34,211 bases of DNA. It comes from GCA-2697345 sp045565015. GTDB taxonomy: Bacteria; Pseudomonadota; Alphaproteobacteria; Rhodobacterales; Rhodobacteraceae. The position numbers and the translations under genes are program-made. The stretch covers positions 1 to 34,211 of the forward strand of contig JBJLGD010000027.1 in NCBI GenBank assembly GCA_045565015.1. The letters run 5' to 3'. The notes beneath the pieces are model-generated. The model worked only from the letters and a program-made list of their open reading frames with translations. It was not told the origin of the DNA and ran no database searches. Below, piece after piece: positions 33,642 through 34,211 of the stretch. Positions within the stretch are counted from its first letter, which is position 1; each line of letters begins with the position of its first letter.

Positions 33642-34211
33642 TTATCTTGTTGAAGCTTCATGAAATTTAAAAATATCAATCCGTTTTTTCGTAATCTTTT
33701 TGTTTAGTACGTCACAAACCTCAACATCTCCGTTAACATTTCCTAATATTAAAATATTACAGACATCAACAAATAAACCGTTCTCTACTACACCGGGTAT
33801 CGAGTTAAGCTCTTGAGTTAATTTAGCGGGATTTTTAATTTCAAATAACTTTAAATCTAAGATTAGATTTCCCTCATCCGTTTTTAAAGCCGATTTATCA
33901 TTCATTCTCAATTCAATTTTGAAGTTACAGTAGCCTAACTGCAATAACTTTAATTCTATTTGCGTTTTACTAAACCTCCAACCAAATTCTATGACTTCAA
34001 CAGGTAATGGAAAATTACCCAGAGTGTTAACATACTTGGAAACATCAGCGATTATTATTACTTTTTTAGATGCTTTTGCCACAATTTTTTCATGTAATAA
34101 TGCGGCACCCCCACCTTTTATGAGATTGTAATTTTTATCGCACTCATCAGTTCCATCAATAGTAAGATCCAGTGCGTCAACCTGATCTAAGGTTGTCAAA
34201 CTTATACCCAT
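33642..34211 (-). CDS. rpiA: Ribose-5-phosphate isomerase A (5' end outside window)
   Basis: The last 189 residues of RpiA, which interconverts ribose-5-phosphate and ribulose-5-phosphate. Catalytic-site motifs are DGTDE (Asp19 and Asp22 of the fragment, matching Asp81 and Asp84 of E. coli) and KGGGAALLHEK (Lys32 and Glu41, matching Lys94 and Glu103). The ATG at the window edge is internal: it falls where the family reads LGIPLTTL, so about 60 N-terminal residues are missing beyond the right edge. It is upstream of gor in the same operon. Confidence 0.93.
   Translation of the reverse strand: MGISLTTLDQVDALDLTIDGTDECDKNYNLIKGGGAALLHEKIVAKASKKVIIIADVSKYVNTLGNFPLPVEVIEFGWRFSKTQIELKLLQLGYCNFKIELRMNDKSALKTDEGNLILDLKLFEIKNPAKLTQELNSIPGVVENGLFVDVCNILILGNVNGDVEVCDVLNKKITKKRIDIFKFHEASTR

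Noticed and set aside
34150..34211. ATG at the right edge as the start of rpiA
   Set aside because: It lies inside the conserved LGIPLTTL-like segment, so it is an internal methionine of a gene cut by the window.

Overview
The window reads as a chromosomal segment of an AT-rich alphaproteobacterium, most likely a low-GC marine member of the Rhodobacterales. This is inferred from gene order and protein architecture, not from a database search. Supporting clues are folB-folP-glmM, glyQ-(DUF6446)-glyS-ppdK, rpiA-gor, hflK-hflC-DUF2065-degP, and ftsY-EamA-yciB. Others are a FolP with a long N-terminal extension, a FolB with an extra C-terminal domain, and a PpdK with a divergent N-terminal domain. 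Coding density is very high. Most genes lie on the minus strand in short, often overlapping operons. I see no rRNA, tRNA, insertion sequence, prophage or CRISPR array.

Region 1 (1-5038): an amine-catabolism-like pair (class V aminotransferase, then a dimethylglycine/sarcosine dehydrogenase-like flavoprotein cut by the left edge). Next come two overlapping Lrp/AsnC regulators, divergent ilvC (branched-chain amino acid synthesis) with a strong hairpin behind it, and a DMT-family exporter. Region 2 (5049-9124): folB-folP-glmM (folate synthesis and UDP-GlcNAc precursor supply) and a SleB-like cell-wall hydrolase lipoprotein. Region 3 (9269-17153): glyQ, a membrane-anchored DUF6446 protein, glyS and a PpdK-like enzyme on the minus strand. 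Divergent from them is an exported SPOR-like/peptidoglycan-binding protein with a degenerate trypsin-like domain.

Region 4 (17221-21683): trkH, split in two by an apparent one-base frameshift, then a ThDP-dependent decarboxylase (AruI-like), with folE2 divergent; FolE2 makes the first pterin precursor of the pathway FolB and FolP continue. Region 5 (21706-24671): ftsY, whose N-terminus carries a 414-bp Pro-Glu hexanucleotide repeat, followed by an EamA transporter and yciB. Region 6 (24804-28439): xseA divergent from purD, a 2Fe-2S ferredoxin, and a stand-alone OB-fold ORF that looks like the C-terminal end of DnaE2. Region 7 (28463-34211): hflK-hflC-DUF2065-degP (membrane protein quality control) and rpiA-gor (pentose phosphate and glutathione redox), with rpiA cut by the right edge.

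No unmistakably new multi-gene system is evident. The points most worth a second look are the stand-alone DnaE2-like OB domain, the FolB C-terminal domain that resembles a degenerate amino-acid-kinase fold, the FtsY repeat, the trkH split, the inactive protease-like domain at 15459-17153, and the divergent ATP-grasp half of the PpdK homologue.
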